Origin: Proteles cristata cristata
Taxonomy: Eukaryota; Chordata; Mammalia; Carnivora; Hyaenidae
DNA: 64,000 bases
Direction: 5' to 3'
NCBI GenBank assembly: GCA_017311185.1
Contig: JAESUZ010002613.1
Span: forward strand, 1,178,001-1,242,000
The stretch's first letter is position 1; each line of letters starts with the position of its first letter. Under the pieces are notes generated by a model. It made no database searches. It was not told the origin of the DNA and saw only the letters and a list, made by a program, of their open reading frames with translations. The position numbers and the translations under genes are program-made. Shown piece by piece: positions 45,241 through 56,545 of the stretch.

Positions 45241-48200
45241 CCCTGTCGTCAAGTATTTTAATTATACCTCTATTTTTAATTCCTACCATTTTCAAACACA
45301 TAATGGGTTTCTAAATTTGTTCACCCAAGTTTGAGAAGAATGTATTTTCACCTGGTAAAGCTGAGGATTCATATCATAAGATTCAATTCTATCCCTAAGA
45401 TGGCGCTCCAGGGAAACCAAGAATTATGTGAGAGAACTTTTATAATAAGGTTATTTATAATAGCCAGCAACCAGGAAAAAAAGAAAGACTTTTCCATTAA
45501 GTTTGTCATTACTGTTGTGTCAACTTCAAATAAGAATAGTCAAATGGTTTTCATTTCTTGTGTTTCTACTTTATTCATTTTCTTGTCTTCTTGATTTGTC
45601 ATTCTACTTTATAATAATTCAGAGCATCCATATATAGACAGGTCATTATTTATTTAGCTGTATTTTGATTGATGGAAATCAGTTATGGGATCTCTAATCT
45701 TTTGTTTTCACAGATAAACTATGATGATTAACATTATATACATGGTCCTTTCATATAGATGAAACATTATCTCTAGGATATATTCCCATGGGAATGGATT
45801 GCTGGGTCTAAGCATTTAAAACCGTTGTTGCCTGTTCATCTTTCATGATATAAAAAATATTTGTTTGGATTCCAATACTGTTCACTTTTTATTACTCCTG
45901 CTTTTGAATGAGATGAGTTTTCCCTGGACCTAAAGCTTTGTGTAGTGTATTTGCCAGGAGTTATTTTATGTTAACTCTTACTCTTATTCAAACCAATAGA
46001 GATAAGCAAATATTAAGGTTATTCACAATATAATGTCTCTCTTCCCCTTCTAGATTCACCTATAGATTATGTATTGTGTATATATATACCTTTTATATAC
46101 CATTCTTGGTTTAGTTTGAATTATCTGTTTGTCAAATCAACTCCTGGCCCCCAGAATGCTCCCACTGATAGTCCATGAATTCAGAGGAATGTTTGTGAGT
46201 TTGCTCTTAGGGTGTGCTCCTTACCTCTAGAAGTGTTCTTTGCTGGAACTTTCTAAAAATGGAGTCACGTGCCTCTTTTTCTCACATTCTATCTATATCC
46301 TAGTTTACTTGAAGATGCTATTTTCAATTCTTTTTCTCACGTTATTTTTCTGCTCATTTCTAAACTAAAATTGTGGAAATGGTAAAAGTCTTCTTCGTGG
46401 CTCCATTCATTAGAATATTTGTCTTACCGTTTCTTAGGAACCTCCAGAAGGTCTTATATTTATTCTTAGAAGAATACATTATCTTCAGATTTCAGGCTAT
46501 CTTCAACTTCTTCTTTAATTTTATAGATACTTCTCTTTAAAGGACTTGAAAATGACAAGATGGGTCATAGCTCTTGTTAACCTCATGTGAAATAACACAA
46601 ATAAATGAAAAACTATCTCCACTCTCCTTCTTGCTTATTTAGGATTTATTTATTATTATTTATTGAGCATGTACGTTTGACCAGATACTATGTAGTTCAT
46701 TCCTGATTGAACTGCTAGCATGAACCACATTCTCTTCTAAATAAGAGTTCATTTTCTCACCAAGCAATTTGACACTCAAAATGATGGTTTTTGGATTACT
46801 CTTTGGACTCCAGAGCTGTAGGCAAAGGGAAGGAAAGAGACTGGCACACTGTCACCAACAGAGGACTGATGTTTGTGGGCAATGAAAGTGATGAAAGTAG
46901 CCCAGCTTCTGTATATATATATTTCCATGAAAACTCATGACCTCCCCATTTCCTTGACCCACAGCTCTTGGTAACCATCAGTCTACTCAGCGCTCCTACG
47001 AGTCTAACTTTTTAGATTCCACATATAAGTGAGATCGGGCAACGTTTGTCTTTCTGGGTCTCATTTCTGTCATTTGGCATCGTGTCCTCAGGTTCCTCCA
47101 TGTTGTTGCAAATATACATATAAATCTTCATGCCGCACACCTTACGTATATACAGCTTACACTTGTTGATCAAACCTCAGCAAAGCTGGGGAAAACTTGT
47201 AAAAATAATCTTATTTTAGTTACAGGCTTACCAAATCCTCAGGTGGCATGTGATTTCTTGAACATCTTGTTGCTGTTAGTTGAGTTGGTTTGATGTTTAT
47301 CAGCTCAATATTTTTCTTAATCCACTGCCAGGCTCCTAGCAATTTTTTATTTGCTCAGTATGTGTGGTATTTTTCCTGGTTCTGTCAGTGGTATTCTCTT
47401 CCTTTCTCTTCTTCAACTGTGTCTTATTCTCTCATGTCCTTACTTCCATTTTCTTATCTTCTCTGTTTTGTCTTCTCTTTTCTTGCTACTGGCTTCCCCT
47501 AAGCATTCCCATGAACTCATGAAGTTTTGGACACGTATTACAGAACAGTGATATGACTCACACAGTGATTTGGCATCTGAACACCGGACCTGTATCTTCA
47601 CGGTTGTACACTTCTGCCTGGAAGGTGCATAGGTTCCTAAAACTCAAGATGTTGAATCCGGTCTTTATGTTGTCCTTGTCTGAATCTCAAAAATAAAGAA
47701 ACGTAAAAACATCCTCTTCACTGTATTTTCCTTCTGGATTAACAGCCTTTGACTTTAGCCAGGAACCCAAGAATTATCATTCCAGAGCATTCATTTATTC
47801 ATTAACTATAATCAACGCTAGCTCATATACGTTCCCGTCACGCGTCCCTTCTCTTCACTCAGAGTTACTGTTCAGCTGTGCTCTCTTGCAGGTAAAGTCC
47901 CACGATCATTCCCTTATAGGTGGTCCCCTCCTGTCCATTTTCTTCATTGCTTAAATGGATGTTTCTAAGTGCAAATGAGTCTGTCCATTCCATTATCAGA
48001 ACCAAACACTACATGGTGAGCTCCTCCTGCCCCAGCATGTGGCGCTCTGTAGGCTGCCTCTGAGTCTCCTTGCCAGCCCTCAGGCGCAGTCATTTCGCCT
48101 CAACATCGCTGTGTGCTGAACCTATGATACACTGTGACCATCACATCTTGGTGTCTTTACTCATATCCATTCATGTGTCTGAAGCCCCCTCCAGTCCTTG

Positions 48201-48862
48201 AACTCACTTTGCAAGCCATCTTTCATTTACAAGCATGTACCATCACGATTTCTTTTGTTAAATCAATATGGACTTTTTTTATACTCCAACTAATCTCACA
48301 AAAAGAATTCGTTCACTTCCTGTCTACACCATGCTTTAACTTTTCACTTATTTTCATTTAATCTTTCTGTTCTATGTTTGTCTCCTCCCATAAAACATTC
48401 AGATCCTTATGGCAAGTAACATGGCTTACTTGTTTTTAGACCTAAGGCTCAGAAAAGTGTCCGGAAGGTACTGTATGTTGAATGTAAGATGACTGACTAA
48501 TGACTTTATTGAAAGCTGAATACACAGATATTTTGGGACTGAGAAGTTGGGGGTGAAACCACAAATGGCAGCCTGTGTCACAGAGGACCTAGAAGGAGGA
48601 TGAAACTGAAGGAGGATGTGGAACCGAAGAAAAGACATGGGTGGGATTGCTGAGGCCATGAGAGAGGAAGAGCAGGAAGGCAGCCTGGGGCCCCTGGAGT
48701 CCAAGAACCCATCCCTGGTCAGGGGCTTGTAGACCAGAGAACCCTGTGCAGGTCTGACTGATGGACTCTTCTTATCGTGTGCAAACGGATGCACTCTTCT
48801 GGACTCAGACCATCCTTAGAGTTGCCAAAATATTTAGCAGAGGATAAAAAGAGCAGCATTTC
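45241..48862. other. DEFB109-like intron; old LINE scraps, no exon seen
   Basis: Mostly AT-rich. LINE-like scraps occur near 45340-45480 ('ttatttataatagccagcaa'), 45640-45830 ('ggattgctgggtctaagcat') and 46965-47130 ('tccacatataagtgagatc', antisense L1M-like). The 122-codon minus-strand frame at 48426-48794 is in gene orientation but has no signal, domain or splice logic. Confidence 0.45.
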
Positions 48863-49086
48863 GGGGCGCCTGGGCGGCTTAGTCGGTTAAGCGTCCGACT
48901 TTCGCTTAGGTCCTGATCTCGCGGTTCGTGGGTTCGAGCCCCGCGTCGGGCTCTGTGCTGACTGCCAGCTCGGAGCCTGGAGCCTGTTTCAGCCTGTGAC
49001 TCCCTCTCTCTCTGACCCTCCCTTTCTCACGCTGTCTCTCTCTCTCTCTCCTAAAAATAAATAAAACATTAAAAAAAAAAAAAAAA
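48863..49086 (+). repeat. Carnivore SINE, young subfamily
   Basis: Sense, full length, with the 'cggcttagtcggttaagcg' head, 'ctgactgccagctc' and a pure A tail. Confidence 0.95.
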
Positions 49087-49499
49087 GCATGTGAACAACA
49101 CAGAAGGTTACCACTGGAAGCCTCATCAAAGCAGGACAGATTCATAGCTCCTCAGTGGACAGGATAGTCTTAGTGGATATCTTACTACCTAATGTGAAAT
49201 TTAGAACAGTGCCTGTCACTTAGTATATCCTAAACAAATCCTCCTTTAATGCCAGAAGAAAATATTTCCAAGTGCAAACATAAAGATTATTTTGTCTAAA
49301 TGTGTTTTCTTAACATGCTTGCTCCAATTGATATCAGCTCATCTTGTATGACATGCACATTACTTAAACTCTTTCTACACAGTTGATTATCAGCCTCTGC
49401 AACTCTGACATATTCTCAGATGCATGTATGAATACTTAAATTGTACACTTTTGAACTACCTCTGTGGACCTTAGTCATCTCATCTAAAAATGATAAGCT
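49087..49499. other. DEFB109-like intron, unique part
   Basis: No repeat or coding signal recognised. Confidence 0.4.
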
Positions 49500-49514
49500 T
49501 GAACCTGATAACTT

Positions 49515-49747
49515 AAAAAAAAACTTTGTAATGTTTTGTTTATTTTTGAGAGAGAGAGAGAGAGAGAGAGAGCAAGCAAGCATGAGCAGGGGAGGGGCAG
49601 AGAGAGAGGGAGACACAGAATTTGAAGCAGGCTCCAGTCTCTGAGCTGTCAGCACAGAGCCAGGTGCAGGGCTGGAACTCACAAGCTGTGAGATCATGAC
49701 CTGAGCCGAAGCGGGACACTTCACCAACGGAGCCCCCCAGATGCCCC
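49515..49747 (-). repeat. Carnivore SINE
   Basis: Antisense with a long (GA)n run; perfect 15 bp duplication, TGAACCTGATAACTT, at 49500-49514 and 49748-49762. Confidence 0.96.
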
Positions 49748-49762
49748 TGAACCTGATAACTT

Positions 49763-50646
49763 TGAATGACAATGTTAACAGTAAGAATTTATGAGAGCAG
49801 AGCATCACCTTTGGTGTTATCATGTCCATTTCCCAGCCCGGCCATTCTCTTCATCCACAGCTTGTGAATGAACACCCCAAAGCATGTGTCCCACCTACTT
49901 GCTTAATTTTGGGACCAGATTTATGCTTTGGCATCGATTCTGTGTAATTGTTATTTATCATAAGAATCCCTTCCTAGAATGCTGATCAGCACTTGGTCTT
50001 CTCAGTAACCCTTTCCTGGGGACTGTAACTCTCTTTCTAAAACCCTGTTCTGGGTCTATGCCATTTTTGCAGAATGACCTGGTGGCCAGTTTGCCTGGGA
50101 TAGTTCTCATTTATGTCTTGTGATATAGTATAACAGCGCTCCATTTACTTTACTTTCCAAAAGTGTCTGTTTCGGATGGGGGGGAAAGGCATAAAATTAC
50201 TCTAACCCTGCTTTTACAACCATGAACATATCTTTCCCATAGTGAGAGCTGTGTACCATTATTTAATTTTGACCTCTGAATTCCTTTGGGAGCCAAATTC
50301 TTATACGACAGATTCCCCAAGAAACACCCTTAGCACTAGATCCTGTTGATGGGATTCCATCCATCTCTTCCTCTGACCCGGTGAGTAGATGTAATGGTAG
50401 ATGCCTCTGAAATCCAATCTTTTTAGATCTGCCTGACTATGAATCAATTTTCATGCCTCATCCCAAGTACAAAGTAAGGATAAAGCAGAATGTGACTGCA
50501 TCAGGCAAAGGAATAGTCTCTTTCTGACTTCACTGCATTATAATCCTAATGAAGCTGTTGATATCAGGTTTATGAATCCAGGGTCTTGTCTGACCTGCCA
50601 GATAACTTCCAGGACAATAGACCTGGGCAATTAGCCACCACCTTAC
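49763..50646. other. DEFB109-like intron, 5' part
   Basis: Unique DNA up to the donor site. The last 100 bases next to exon 1 resemble the equivalent region of the DEFB130-like gene. Confidence 0.4.
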
Positions 50647-50701
50647 CTGGAGATAAGAGGGTCAAGAAGAGGAGCATGAAGAGAAGCACATGGAGTCTCA
50701 T
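50647..50701 (-). CDS. DEFB109: Beta-defensin 109-like, exon 1 (signal peptide)
   Basis: First coding exon: 18 codons plus one base. It encodes Met-Arg-Leu-His, then a Leu/Phe-rich core ending 'LLSP', a standard secretory signal and very like DEFB109. The donor is CCAG followed by GTAAGG, phase 1, fitting exon 2 at 37557 by completing a Val codon. The start context has G at -3. The exon and about 40-100 flanking bases are recognisably related to DEFB130-like exon 1 at 23273-23330. The long distance to exon 2 is mostly due to inserted repeats. Confidence 0.9.
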
Positions 50702-50776
50702 GGCTGAATGGCCAGTGAAGAAAAGAGGCATCAACATGCTTAGAGCCTGGAGTTGCTGTGCATGGCAGGTCCATGG

Positions 50777-50787
50777 CTTTTTATGAT
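50777..50787 (-). promoter_or_regulatory. TATA-like element of the DEFB109-like gene
   Basis: The minus strand reads ATCATAAAAAG about 80 bases upstream of the ATG, just after 'ggaaatat'. It would put the start of transcription near 50750. It is the counterpart of the ATAAAAGG element upstream of the DEFB130-like gene. Function is inferred from position only. Confidence 0.4.
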
Positions 50788-51260
50788 ATTTCCTGGGCCT
50801 GTGGTTTGTTCTTAGTTAGTAGACCCTAACAAAAAGGGAGTAAGTCAGTCTCCCACAGGAAATCTCCAGGGCCAAAGTACACAAAGGTGGTGGTAACTCA
50901 TGGATGAGAAAGCAGAAGGTCATAGTGTCCATTTCCCACAGACTGAGGACATCCTCATTGTCAACTCTGTTCTCCGACATGTCCCATGCATGTATACATG
51001 TACAGTCATCCATCATTCCTTGTGTATCTGTGGTGCATCAGACAGTATGGTAAAAACCAGGGCTGGGTCACATCCAGCACAATCAGATAATGGGAGGTGG
51101 AAAGTTAGGTGGGTTTGCGGGCAATAGTCTAGGTAAAGGACACAACCCAGAAGAGATGGTGGTTATTTTAGTGTTAATTTCTGCCAAGGGGTAGGTGTGG
51201 GGAGGGGTAATGAGAATATCAGGAAAGGCTCCCTAACAAAGATGATACAGAGCAGGCTTC
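50788..51260. other. Upstream region of the DEFB109-like gene
   Basis: Unique sequence immediately 5' of the gene. No specific factor site can be claimed. Confidence 0.35.
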
Positions 51261-51276
51261 AAAAGAGGTTGGTGTT

Positions 51277-51498
51277 GGGGCGCCTGGGTGGCTTAGTCGG
51301 TTAAGCGTCCGACTTTCGCTTAGGTCATGATCTCGCGGTTCGTGGGTTCGAGCCCCGCGTCGGGCTCTGTGCTGACTGCCAGCTCAGAGCCTGGAGCCTG
51401 TTTCAGTCTGTGACTCCCTCTCTCTCTGACCCTCCCCTGCTCACGCTGTCTCTCTCTCTCTCCTAGAAATAAATAAAACATTAAAAAACATTAAAAAA
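51277..51498 (+). repeat. Carnivore SINE, young subfamily
   Basis: Sense, full length; perfect 16 bp duplication, AAAAGAGGTTGGTGTT, at 51261-51276 and 51499-51514. About 600 bp upstream of the DEFB109-like start codon. Confidence 0.97.
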
Positions 51499-51514
51499 AA
51501 AAGAGGTTGGTGTT

Positions 51515-51840
51515 TTCTCTTCATAGCAACACTGTTATGTTGAAAGCATAATTCAATCTCTTTTCAGATTTTGTGTCCTTTTGAATCAATTTTTAGTATT
51601 TACTTAAGTATTTCTATTCTTATTAAAACCTGGAATTAAATCTAGAAAACATGCAAAAGTATAAAAACATGAAATTTCTTGGAATGCCACTACTGAAACT
51701 CAATCATAGCTAAAGATTTTAGGAAACTTTTCCCAGTATAGGTTTCCTTTGCTATTCTCGGTAGAATAATCACTTTGATAATTGTACTTTGCTCTAACCT
51801 AAATTGCACTCTGGAGACGAAAATCTACTCTGTTGGGTGT
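51515..51840. other. No gene seen
   Basis: AT-rich spacer. Confidence 0.4.
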
Positions 51841-51844
51841 TAGG

Positions 51845-52395
51845 ATTATCAGCTTCTCTGATGGCCGTCAGTGACCCCTGCCTGTGTTCAGGCCTCTGTG
51901 CAGTCTCCTTTCCATAGAGAAGGCTGCCCTTGTGAATGAGATACCACAGAACAAATTGGATGTTTCCTTTCTAGTTTGGGTACATAAAAAACTATTTTTT
52001 CCATCTTGGGCACCCTCTCTAGCCCTTTTTCTGGCTTATTCAGTTGCTCTGAGTAAAGCCAATGCCATATTCTGAGCTGCTTTATGAAAAGACCCAGGTG
52101 GCAAGGGACTGATGACTCGAGCAATTAGCTAATGAAGGCCTGAGGCCTGTCAACAACGACATGGGCAAGCTTGGATACAGATTCCTCCCATGCACCCACA
52201 GTCCAGCCTTAGGACAAACCACCAGTCTGGCTGAAAGCTGGACTGTGTGTGTGTGAGCCTCATCAGGGCCCTTGAGCCAGAGGCACTCACCTGGGCCCAC
52301 CACATAAATTGTTTAGATAGTACATGCTTATTTTTTAGGCTTCTAAGTTTGGGCTTAATATGTTGTGCAACATGGATAGCTAATTATGCCACAGT
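51845..52395 (+). repeat. MLT1-type MaLR LTR (probable)
   Basis: 'ttctctgatggccgtcagtg' at the start, 'ggcctgaggcctgtcaacaa' in the middle, and a tail resembling 'aagccactaagttt..gtaat..gcaacatggatagctaatta' support a MaLR LTR. Strongly diverged. Confidence 0.55.
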
Positions 52396-52573
52396 GCATC
52401 TGTCCTCTGGAAAAAATGCTTTCATAGGGCATGAGTTCAGGTGTGAGGATGCCATACGTGTCACAGTTGTGTTTCAGGCCTTTTCCAGCTTCGTGTTAAA
52501 GAGGGGAATATATAAAAATATGTAAAATCACCATGCAAATTGTATCAACCTGTATGCAATTAGGCATCTGAGT

Positions 52574-52701
52574 TGTGTGTGTGTGTGTGAGAGAGAGAGA
52601 GACAGAGAGAGAGAGACAGAGACAGAGAGAGACAGAGAGAATGGGATTGGAGAAAGAGAGAGAAAGAGAGAGAGAGAGAGAGGCAGAGACAGAGAGAGAG
52701 A
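52574..52701. repeat. (GT)n(GA)n simple repeat
   Basis: Nine GT units followed by about 110 bases of GA/GACA-rich sequence, a polypurine stretch. Long reading frames across it are artefacts. Confidence 0.92.
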
Positions 52702-53928
52702 GTAAATACCATGGGGAAATAAATCATTGGTTTAAGAGTATTCCCTGTGATATTCCCTGTGATATACAAACAGTTGATGTTTCTTTTTCAACTTTATGCT
52801 CATTGTTGAAAGAAGGAAGAACAATGAATACTCCATGATAAAACTGTAAGAGACATTTTAGATCCTGCTGAAAAAAAATCATTGCTATTGGTAATAACCA
52901 TAATGAGGAAGTGATCACAATTACAATGGTCAGTTACAAATGCCATTTCATGTCACCGGGGGCTATGTAATCACAAGGAAAGAAAGCAAACAAATATCCA
53001 TTTAGAACTTTTGCTTCTTTGTTTCTTCTCTTTGCTTCATCCAGAGCTTCAGACAGATGGTAGTTTATGGCCAACTGATTCTGAGCCAGAAAGATCTATG
53101 AGTGCCAAATCCACCACATCTTTGGATTTGAACCTAGGCGAATCTCACACATTTTCTGATTCCCTCCCAATATGCCCATTTCACTTTTGTTCACCTCCCC
53201 CTTCCCCAACCCGACTATGGCTGCTGTCCCATCCCCCTCCACCTGCCACCAAACCTCACCGAGGCACTGGCTATTTAAAAATATCATCTTGTTTATTTTC
53301 TATTTTGCTAAATGTTCTTTTCATTCGTTCTGTACCTTACTGTACAGTTGTATTCTTTATTTGCACCCCAGCACACATTGATTGCGAAATAGAAGGAAAC
53401 ATAATTCCTGTAAGATTTTGTTGTGTTCTGTTACATATATGGGCCTACCAGCGTGTCATATGTTAAATAATGAGGAAACTGACATTTTAAGTGCATGAAA
53501 TACTAAAATCCTTGGTGGATATTTAAATAGATATCTAAGAGGATTTTAGTGATGGTCTTCTGCTAGTAGAGAAGTAAGAAACATGAAAATTGTGTTTCAG
53601 GGGATATACTAGAGAACAAGATCACTGTCAGAATTACCATTCAATTTAGTTGAATAAAATTTTACATCTGACATTATTTCGCATCATAATCCTGTATACT
53701 AGGAATGTTAACTTTTCTGCCAGGTAAACCAGTGTAAGGAGAATTTTCATTATCATTTCCCGTCTGGTTATTAGGAATGTTTTTGAATTATTTTATGTTT
53801 TCTTACCTTAGTGTTCATTTCATTATTAAATTACAGTTACATGGCAAGATGATCAAACGTACTTCTCTGTGCTCTTTTCACTTAGAATGATTGAGGATCT
53901 TGGGTCAGTTCTCCTTTATGTTCTGTAG
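52702..53928. other. No gene seen
   Basis: Mixed DNA. A MIR-like core may lie near 53100-53160 (plus strand 'ggatttgaacctagg'). The 151-codon plus-strand frame at 53011-53466 has no domain. Confidence 0.4.
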
Positions 53929-53942
53929 AAAAGAGAAATTGA

Positions 53943-54150
53943 GGGGCGCCTGGTTGGCTCAGTCAGTTGAGTGACCCACTCTTGATTTCAGTCCAGGTCA
54001 TGATCTCACAGTTCTTGAGTCCCAGCCCCACATCGGGCTCCGCGCGGAGTGTGGGCCTGCTTTGGACTCTCTCTCTCTCTCCCTCTGTCTGCTACAACTC
54101 CTCAGCTTGCTCTCTCTTTCTCTCTCTCTCTAATAAACTTTAAAAAAGAA
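53943..54150 (+). repeat. Carnivore SINE
   Basis: Sense, diverged; 14 bp duplication, AAAAGAGRAATTGA, at 53929-53942 and 54158-54171, with one mismatch. Confidence 0.94.
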
Positions 54151-54540
54151 AATAAGGAAAAGAGGAATTGAATTATATTTCACATTTATAATGCTTAGAG
54201 TTGAACATACGTTTTCTAGATTTTACTTTACAAACTGTCATTTTAGATCCCTTATAGTCTTAATGTATTTTTCGCCGGCTTGGTCTATCGGTTGTGGGTG
54301 ATGAAATACACTTTGCTTTGTCCCTTTATCCGTTAGGCACCTAGACCCGTCTGACCGACAGACTTACAGGACAGAGAAAGTAGCAGCGGCAGCAGAGAGG
54401 CACAGGTGGTAGCCGTGGGGGCAGGAGTTGTATGCGCCGGGATTCAGTTACTAGAATATACTCGTAATTTGAACAAATCTACAACCAGATTGGTTGCACA
54501 CGTAAGGAAGGGCTCAAGGGAGGGCTGAGGTTACGCACAG

Positions 54541-54840
54541 AGGGTGGCCGGTGCTACCCCTCAGGGGGACACCAGAGTGGAAGAGCCCGGGAGCCTGCAG
54601 AGGGGTCCCCCGGCCCTCGGGCCCCTGAGGAGGGACGCGCTGCCCAGCTCTCGCTGGCATCCTTGGGGCTCTGAGCAGAGACGTCTTAGGATCGGTCCTC
54701 AGACCGGGGGCAGGAACTAGCTGTTGCTGGTGTCTCCGCATGGGCCTCACGAGGTAGGCTCTGGCGGTGGCCCAAGAAGGGGGACACTGCAGCTGACCCT
54801 CGCCGCTGTGGCGCTGGTGCCCGGAGCAAAAGCGGGTGAG
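54541..54840. promoter_or_regulatory. Weak CpG-enriched patch
   Basis: By hand count there are roughly 18 CpG in 300 bases at about 64% GC, so observed/expected is near 0.6, borderline for a CpG island. No gene start is recognised next to it. Could be a GC-rich remnant without function. Confidence 0.3.
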
Positions 54841-55374
54841 GAAGCCCCTTTCCCTCTTCTGCAAACTCCCAGTCCCCCACCCCCACCCCCAGTGCCTCAT
54901 GTGTGCTGTGACCCAGTTGGAAGCAGTTTGGCAAAAGAGTCTGGGAGGCTTAGTTTGCCTCCCATGGGGGAGCGGGGGGACCCTGGGACCCAGTGGTGCC
55001 ACCGCGAGGCAGCGTTCTACATTCTGAATAGTCATAATTTCCTCTGGTGCGCAGATGTCTTATGTGATTATGTTGTACGCTCACTTATAATTTCTTGGAC
55101 AGATTTTAAGTCATCGAGGGAAACCAAGTTGCAGAGCATCATGCAAAGGATTAAGCATGGAACAGGGAAGGAATTAATCAGATGCGTTTGGACAATCAGA
55201 CGTGATTCTAGCTGGGCCAGTAATTTGTTAGGCTTAGGAAAAGATGGAGAAGCAAAGGCAACAGAGAAACAGTCTGAAAGAATAAAATATGTTAATAATG
55301 ATGCTGGAGTATCCAAAAGTTACTTTCATATGCTGCACACCGATGAATTAAAGGCACAGCATTCAGAGAAGTAG
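54724..55374 (+). other. 216-codon open frame, unrecognised
   Basis: The frame stays open for 651 nt, but no ATG begins it; the first listed codon is TTG. It crosses a composition change from GC-rich to AT-rich DNA. The N-terminal half is Pro/Gly-rich low complexity. The rest has no motif I know. Probably not coding, although staying open across the composition change is slightly unusual. Confidence 0.12.
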
Positions 55375-55509
55375 ATGTGGGAGTGAGTGGGTGCCTCATA
55401 CCTATTTACAGGTGATCTGGCCTCTCCTAGGGAGGCCAAGACGAGCTTTTGAGACAAGACATTGATCCACTTCTGCGTCTTCTGGTTCTTCTCATTGTGT
55501 CAAAACCTA

Positions 55510-55665
55510 TCAAAGCTTTTCAACCTCAGCACTGTCAACATTTGGCGGCAGATAATTCTTAATTCTCTGTCTTCAAGGTCATTCCTGTCCACCGTATGGT
55601 GTTTAGTTAATCATCCCTGGCTACTGGCCATTAGACCCCAGTAGCACCTTTCTAATGGTCAGAAT
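55510..55665 (-). mobile_element. MER20 hAT DNA transposon fragment
   Basis: The plus strand reads 'tcaacctcagcactgtcaac', 'gataattcttaattctctg', 'atcatccctggctact' and 'ccagtagcacc', the reverse of MER20. About 150 of its 220 or so bases remain. Confidence 0.75.
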
Positions 55666-55669
55666 ACAG

Positions 55670-56306
55670 TGTCTTCAGACATTACCAGTTACGTGCTGGG
55701 GGCAGAACCTTCTCCTACTGGGAACTCTGGTTTATGACACCTAAATCCTCATACAAGGATTGTTTTTCTCTGGCTATTTGGACCAATTCTTAGGGCTGAG
55801 GTTTGACTCTAGGATTATCAGGCTGCAGTTGACTTTGAAGGAACCCGGGAAGAAATGAAAGTTCTCTGAGTGTATCCTCAGGAAGACCACACAGGATTCC
55901 TTCTCTGCTACCCAGTTACCAGTGCACAGCGCTTTGTACTCTGGACTCTGAGAGAGAATGAGGTGGGTTTTCTGCATGACTGGGCCTCCTCCAGGGAATT
56001 ATCTGCCCCCACAGTTGTGCTGGGCCTCAGAGCTCCAGGGAAGTTACTGGAAGAGAAGCTGGGGCTGCTCTGGACGACCATGTTCTGGATGGACAAATAA
56101 AACAGATGCTTATAAATGAATCCTACCGTGGCACCCCACTTAATGAAAAGAAGGCACAAGTGTTAGAGTTACATAAAGGGAGCAGCAAAGCCGTAAGACA
56201 GGAAGAGAGATGACATTTGTTCTGTTGTATTTTAAGTCAGAATTATCGGGCTATACTTTATACGTGGTAAAATTTTACTCATTAAAATGTAGTGTACATT
56301 TCTTTC
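55670..56306. other. No gene seen
   Basis: Unique DNA with short frames on both strands and no motif. Confidence 0.4.
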
Positions 56307-56545
56307 TTTTCTTAAGTTTATTTTTATTTATTCATTTTAATATTTATTTGTGTTTTGAGAGAGAGACAGAGAGACACAGAGCACAACAAGAAGAGGGGCA
56401 GAGAGAGAGGGAGAGAGAATCCCAAGCAGGCTCCCTGCCATCTGCACAGAGCCCGATGTGGGGCTCGATCTCATAAACCACGAGATCATGACTTGAGCTG
56501 AAATCAAGAGTTGGACACCCATCCAAGTGACCCACCAGAAACCCC
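56307..56545 (-). repeat. Carnivore SINE (diverged head)
   Basis: Antisense; GA-rich middle and 'cacgagatcatgacttgagc' are clear, while the head has decayed to 'tgacccaccagaaacccc'. Confidence 0.85.

Larger units (their letters stand above)
37352..50701 (-). other. DEFB109: DEFB109-like gene, coding span
   Basis: Coding exons of 55 and 206 nt sum to 261 nt: 86 codons plus stop. The intron (37558-50646, 13,089 bp) begins GTAAGG and ends CAG. About 5.4 kb of it is one L1 in the same orientation as the gene, and several SINEs add more. Without these it would be close to the DEFB130-like intron length. No other first exon was found between 37.6 and 50.6 kb, which supports this pairing. Confidence 0.85.

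Noticed and set aside
52560..52838. Long frames over 52560-52838 on both strands
   Set aside because: They come from the (GT)n(GA)n simple repeat and are not genes.
53096..53287. Minus-strand frame with a WWI motif that superficially resembles the defensin CC..WWI tail
   Set aside because: There are no defensin cysteines before it, and the surrounding bases look like a MIR core ('ggatttgaacctagg'), which explains the motif.
54514..55035. 173-codon minus-strand reading frame
   Set aside because: It overlaps the 216-codon plus-strand frame in the same GC-rich patch and has low-complexity Arg/Pro/Gly content and no motif.
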